This document shows positions 6,267-8,258 of a stretch of 8,258 nt of DNA, one piece after another (positions within the stretch are counted from its first letter, which is position 1; each line of letters opens with the position of its first letter). This DNA is from Hyphococcus sp. (GTDB lineage Bacteria; Pseudomonadota; Alphaproteobacteria; Caulobacterales; Parvularculaceae). Location of the stretch: NCBI GenBank assembly GCA_021604605.1, contig BQJH01000126.1:1-8258 (forward strand), in the 5' to 3' direction. Below the pieces are notes generated by a model. That model did not search any database. It was given only the letters and a program-made list of their open reading frames with translations, and was not told the DNA's origin. A program made the translations under genes and the position numbers.

Positions 6267-6278
6267 CCCGTTTGCCTT
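6228..6278. repeat. 17-bp tandem repeat, three copies, at the dcd start
   Basis: Three adjacent 17-base units on the + strand: GCCATCCCGTTTGCTTT (6228-6244), GCCGCCTCGTTTGCCTT (6245-6261) and GCCATCCCGTTTGCCTT (6262-6278). Units 1 and 3 differ at one base; unit 2 differs from unit 3 at three. Total length is 51 bases, a multiple of three, so the frame is kept through the array. On the minus strand each unit reads purine-rich (AAGGCAAACGGGATGGC), offering a Shine-Dalgarno-like AAGG and an ATG. The array covers the dcd translation start. Confidence 0.9.
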
Positions 6279-6378
6279 GAGAGCCCCGTTCTCGCAAGGG
6301 CCGCCCAAGCGAATTCATCTAGCATCTTTCCCCAAGACGTTGAATATCGCCGCCGCCCTAGCGCATCCGTGCGCTGCA

Positions 6379-6392
6379 CCTTATTATTAAGG
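6379..6392. promoter_or_regulatory. AT-rich imperfect palindrome in the dcd-apaG divergent region
   Basis: CCTTATTATTAAGG is symmetric at 12 of 14 positions and is the most AT-rich part of the 210-base region between dcd and apaG. It may hold a -10 element for one or both divergent genes. I found no convincing -35 partner in either direction. Apart from this and the tandem repeat, I see nothing else in 6233-6442. Confidence 0.2.
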
Positions 6393-6442
6393 GAACAAAG
6401 AAGACTCATAAGGGCGCAAGATCGTATCTTACGCGTAAAGAC

Positions 6443-6862
6443 ATGGCGAAAGAACCTGACATCAACCAAAACTATGAATGCGTCACCAGCGGCATTCGGG
6501 TCAGCGTTGAGCCGTTCTATCTCGACGATCAATCTGACCCTGATGAACCCCGCTATGTCTGGGCCTATACGGTGCGAATCGACAACGAATCAAACGAACC
6601 GGTTCAACTGCGCACACGACACTGGAAAATCACCGACGCACAAGGATTGACCGACGAAGTCAATGGTGACGGTGTTGTCGGAGAGCAGCCGGTCATCCGG
6701 CCCGGCGAAGGATTTGAGTACACATCTGGCGCGCCGCTGCCGACGCCATCTGGGGTGATGGTCGGGCGCTATGGCATGACCCGGAAGAACGGCGAGAGCT
6801 TTGAAGTGAATATCCCCGCCTTCTCCCTCGACAGTCCCTATGAATTGCGACAAATCCACTAG
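6443..6862 (+). CDS. apaG: ApaG protein (DUF525)
   Basis: A 139-residue, probably cytosolic protein of the ApaG family, a small beta-sandwich (fibronectin-III-like) fold. Its biochemical role is unsettled; ApaG of enterobacteria has been linked to cobalt resistance and magnesium efflux. Signature elements are in order: ITSG-like VTSGIRVSVEPFY (14-26), YVWAYTVRIDNES (38-50), VQLRTRHWKITDAQG (54-68), and the glycine-rich core from N74 to G96 with GDGVVGEQPVIRPGEGF. GRYGM follows at 108-112. The length is slightly above the usual 125-130. The ribosome site is poor (TAAAG before the ATG), but no better in-frame start lies nearby. It is divergent from dcd and 64 bases upstream of trkH, with which it may be co-transcribed. 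Confidence 0.96.
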   Translation: MAKEPDINQNYECVTSGIRVSVEPFYLDDQSDPDEPRYVWAYTVRIDNESNEPVQLRTRHWKITDAQGLTDEVNGDGVVGEQPVIRPGEGFEYTSGAPLPTPSGVMVGRYGMTRKNGESFEVNIPAFSLDSPYELRQIH

Positions 6863-6926
6863 AGATTTTCGCTTTACTGATCGCCCGCCAAAACGACCTA
6901 TGGGCGCCATTGGATTTGAATAGATC

Positions 6927-8258
6927 ATGCTGTCATTTCGACCAGTAGTATTGGTGACGGGAGCGCTTGTCGCCGTCCTGGGGCTGATGATGCTGATCCC
7001 CATGGTCGCCGATCTCTTGTCGCCTGATGAAATTCACCGGGCGGATTGGTCAGCTTTCGCCATTGGCGCGATCATCGCAGTCGCGACTGGTGGCGGCGCA
7101 GCCGCGGCCAGTTGGGGCCCGATTAAAACCGTGAGCACTCGCGAAGGATTTTTACTGACAGCTGTCTCATGGTTGATGCTTGTTCTCTTTGCCGCGATTC
7201 CCCTGGCCCTCGGCGGATTGCATCTTTCTTATGTCGATGCTTTTTTTGAGGCGATGTCGGGACTGACCACAACTGGCTCCACCGTTGTCACAGGGTTGGA
7301 TGACGCACCGCCGGGCGCGCTTTTGTGGCGCTCCATGCTGCAATGGTTTGGCGGCGTCGGCATCATCATTATGGCCTTTGCCGTTCTGCCTGCATTAAAA
7401 ATTGGCGGCATGCAGATTTTCAAAAGCGAGGCCTGGGATACATCTGAAAAATTCATTGCCAATGCGACCCAGTACTCTCTGTCGCTAACGATGATTTATG
7501 TCTTCTTCACAACCCTTTGTTTCTTGCTGTTATGGGCGTTTGGCATGCCCGCATGGGATGCGGTCAATCACGCCATGACCACGGTCGCCACAGGCGGCTA
7601 TTCAACCAAGGACGCCTCGCTCGGCGCTTTCTTAACCGTTGGCCGGGCGCCATTGGATCTTATCGTCACGACCTTCATGATTATCGGCAGCCTTCCCTTT
7701 GGGATTTTCCTCGCCGCCGTCTTGCGCGGGGCGTGGAGCAGGCTTTTTTCGGACAGCCAGATCCAGTTTTTCTTTACTGTTGTCGCCGGACTGACCTTCA
7801 TCATGATGTTCAGAGTACTGACGCTTTTTGACGACATGGACCTCTTCACAGCGTTTCGCCTCGCGATCTTTAATGTGGTATCGGTCCTCACCGGCACTGG
7901 TTTTGCCACAACAGATTACAACGCCTGGGGGCCATTTGCTGTCGGGTTTTTCTTTTGCATTATGTTTATTGGCGGCTGCGCAGGATCAACTTCGTGCGGC
8001 ATGAAAATCTTCCGATTTCAAGTCGCCCTTGGCGCCATCTCGGTTTATGCGCGCCGCCTCGCCCACCCGAATAGTGTTGCCGTGGCGCGTTATAATGGCA
8101 GACCACTGACCGATGACGTCTTTGTCTCGGTTTTGAGTTTTTTCTTCGTTTACTTTGCTACTTTTGCAACCTTGGCCGTACTTCTTTCCGGCCTTGGTCT
8201 GGATACGCTCACCGCCCTTTCCGCCGCAGGCAGCGCTATCGCCAATGTCGGGCCGGGC
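6927..8258 (+). CDS. trkH: Trk-type potassium uptake protein TrkH, 3' end outside window
   Basis: The first 444 residues of the potassium-translocating membrane subunit of the Trk system; full-length homologues have about 480, so about 40 are missing. Family members have four pore loops. Three are complete: TTTGST (114-119), ATGGYST (221-227) and GTGFAT (323-328). The fourth, NVGPG (440-444), is cut exactly at the window end. The N-terminus LSFRPVVLVTGALVAVLGLMML is typical. TrkH works with the NAD-binding regulator TrkA, which is not seen here. An in-frame TAG at 6921 fixes ATG 6927 as the first possible ATG. There is no Shine-Dalgarno sequence before it. A seven-codon ORF (MGAIGFE, 6900-6923) ends three bases before the start, so re-initiation is possible but speculative. 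It probably follows apaG on one transcript. Confidence 0.96.
   Translation, partial: MLSFRPVVLVTGALVAVLGLMMLIPMVADLLSPDEIHRADWSAFAIGAIIAVATGGGAAAASWGPIKTVSTREGFLLTAVSWLMLVLFAAIPLALGGLHLSYVDAFFEAMSGLTTTGSTVVTGLDDAPPGALLWRSMLQWFGGVGIIIMAFAVLPALKIGGMQIFKSEAWDTSEKFIANATQYSLSLTMIYVFFTTLCFLLLWAFGMPAWDAVNHAMTTVATGGYSTKDASLGAFLTVGRAPLDLIVTTFMIIGSLPFGIFLAAVLRGAWSRLFSDSQIQFFFTVVAGLTFIMMFRVLTLFDDMDLFTAFRLAIFNVVSVLTGTGFATTDYNAWGPFAVGFFFCIMFIGGCAGSTSCGMKIFRFQVALGAISVYARRLAHPNSVAVARYNGRPLTDDVFVSVLSFFFVYFATFATLAVLLSGLGLDTLTALSAAGSAIANVGPG

Noticed and set aside
6233..6532. N-terminal extension of dcd on the minus strand up to 6532
   Set aside because: It overlaps apaG on the other strand and has no recognisable domain; homologues start near 6232. 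Only the ATG at 6325 is kept as an alternative.
7517..7831. 104-codon + strand ORF
   Set aside because: Out-of-frame shadow inside trkH, whose pore loops are intact in the main frame.

Overview
The window reads as chromosomal DNA of a moderate-GC alphaproteobacterium. Supporting this are a groESL operon headed by a CIRCE (HrcA) operator, the double-length dCTP deaminase typical of Alphaproteobacteria, and an exosortase fused to EpsI that looks like the VPLPA-CTERM type (XrtD). I cannot name the genus. An aquatic, biofilm-forming lineage would fit the exosortase, but that is inference. All genes are on the + strand except dcd. Nothing looks like a phage, transposon, CRISPR array or RNA gene.

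Layout. Positions 1-147 hold no gene but carry a dyad and a promoter candidate. Positions 148-1130 are a two-gene unit: an ArsR-type repressor of the SdpR kind overlapping by four bases an SdpI-like membrane protein. Positions 1131-1302 are a heat-shock control region with promoter and CIRCE. groES (1303-1590) and groEL (1623-3281) follow. The groEL 3' region (3282-3450) has two perfect stem-loops without T-tracts, a near-copy of the last 15 bases of groEL, and a strong intrinsic terminator. A promoter at about 3493-3520 precedes the exosortase/EpsI fusion (3567-5102), which converges on dcd (minus strand, 5123-6232) across 20 bases. The dcd start lies in three tandem copies of a 17-bp repeat. 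Divergent from dcd are apaG (6443-6862) and then trkH (from 6927), which is cut by the window end exactly at its fourth potassium-filter loop.

How the genes relate. The window is a set of short independent units: a repressor/membrane-protein pair, the GroEL/ES chaperonin, a protein-sorting transpeptidase, pyrimidine nucleotide metabolism, and an ApaG plus potassium-uptake pair. I do not see a convincing new multi-gene system. The observations most worth a second look are the repeat and out-of-frame mini-ORF at the dcd start, the duplicated groEL tail with its hairpins, and the exosortase isolated from any visible substrate or polysaccharide gene.
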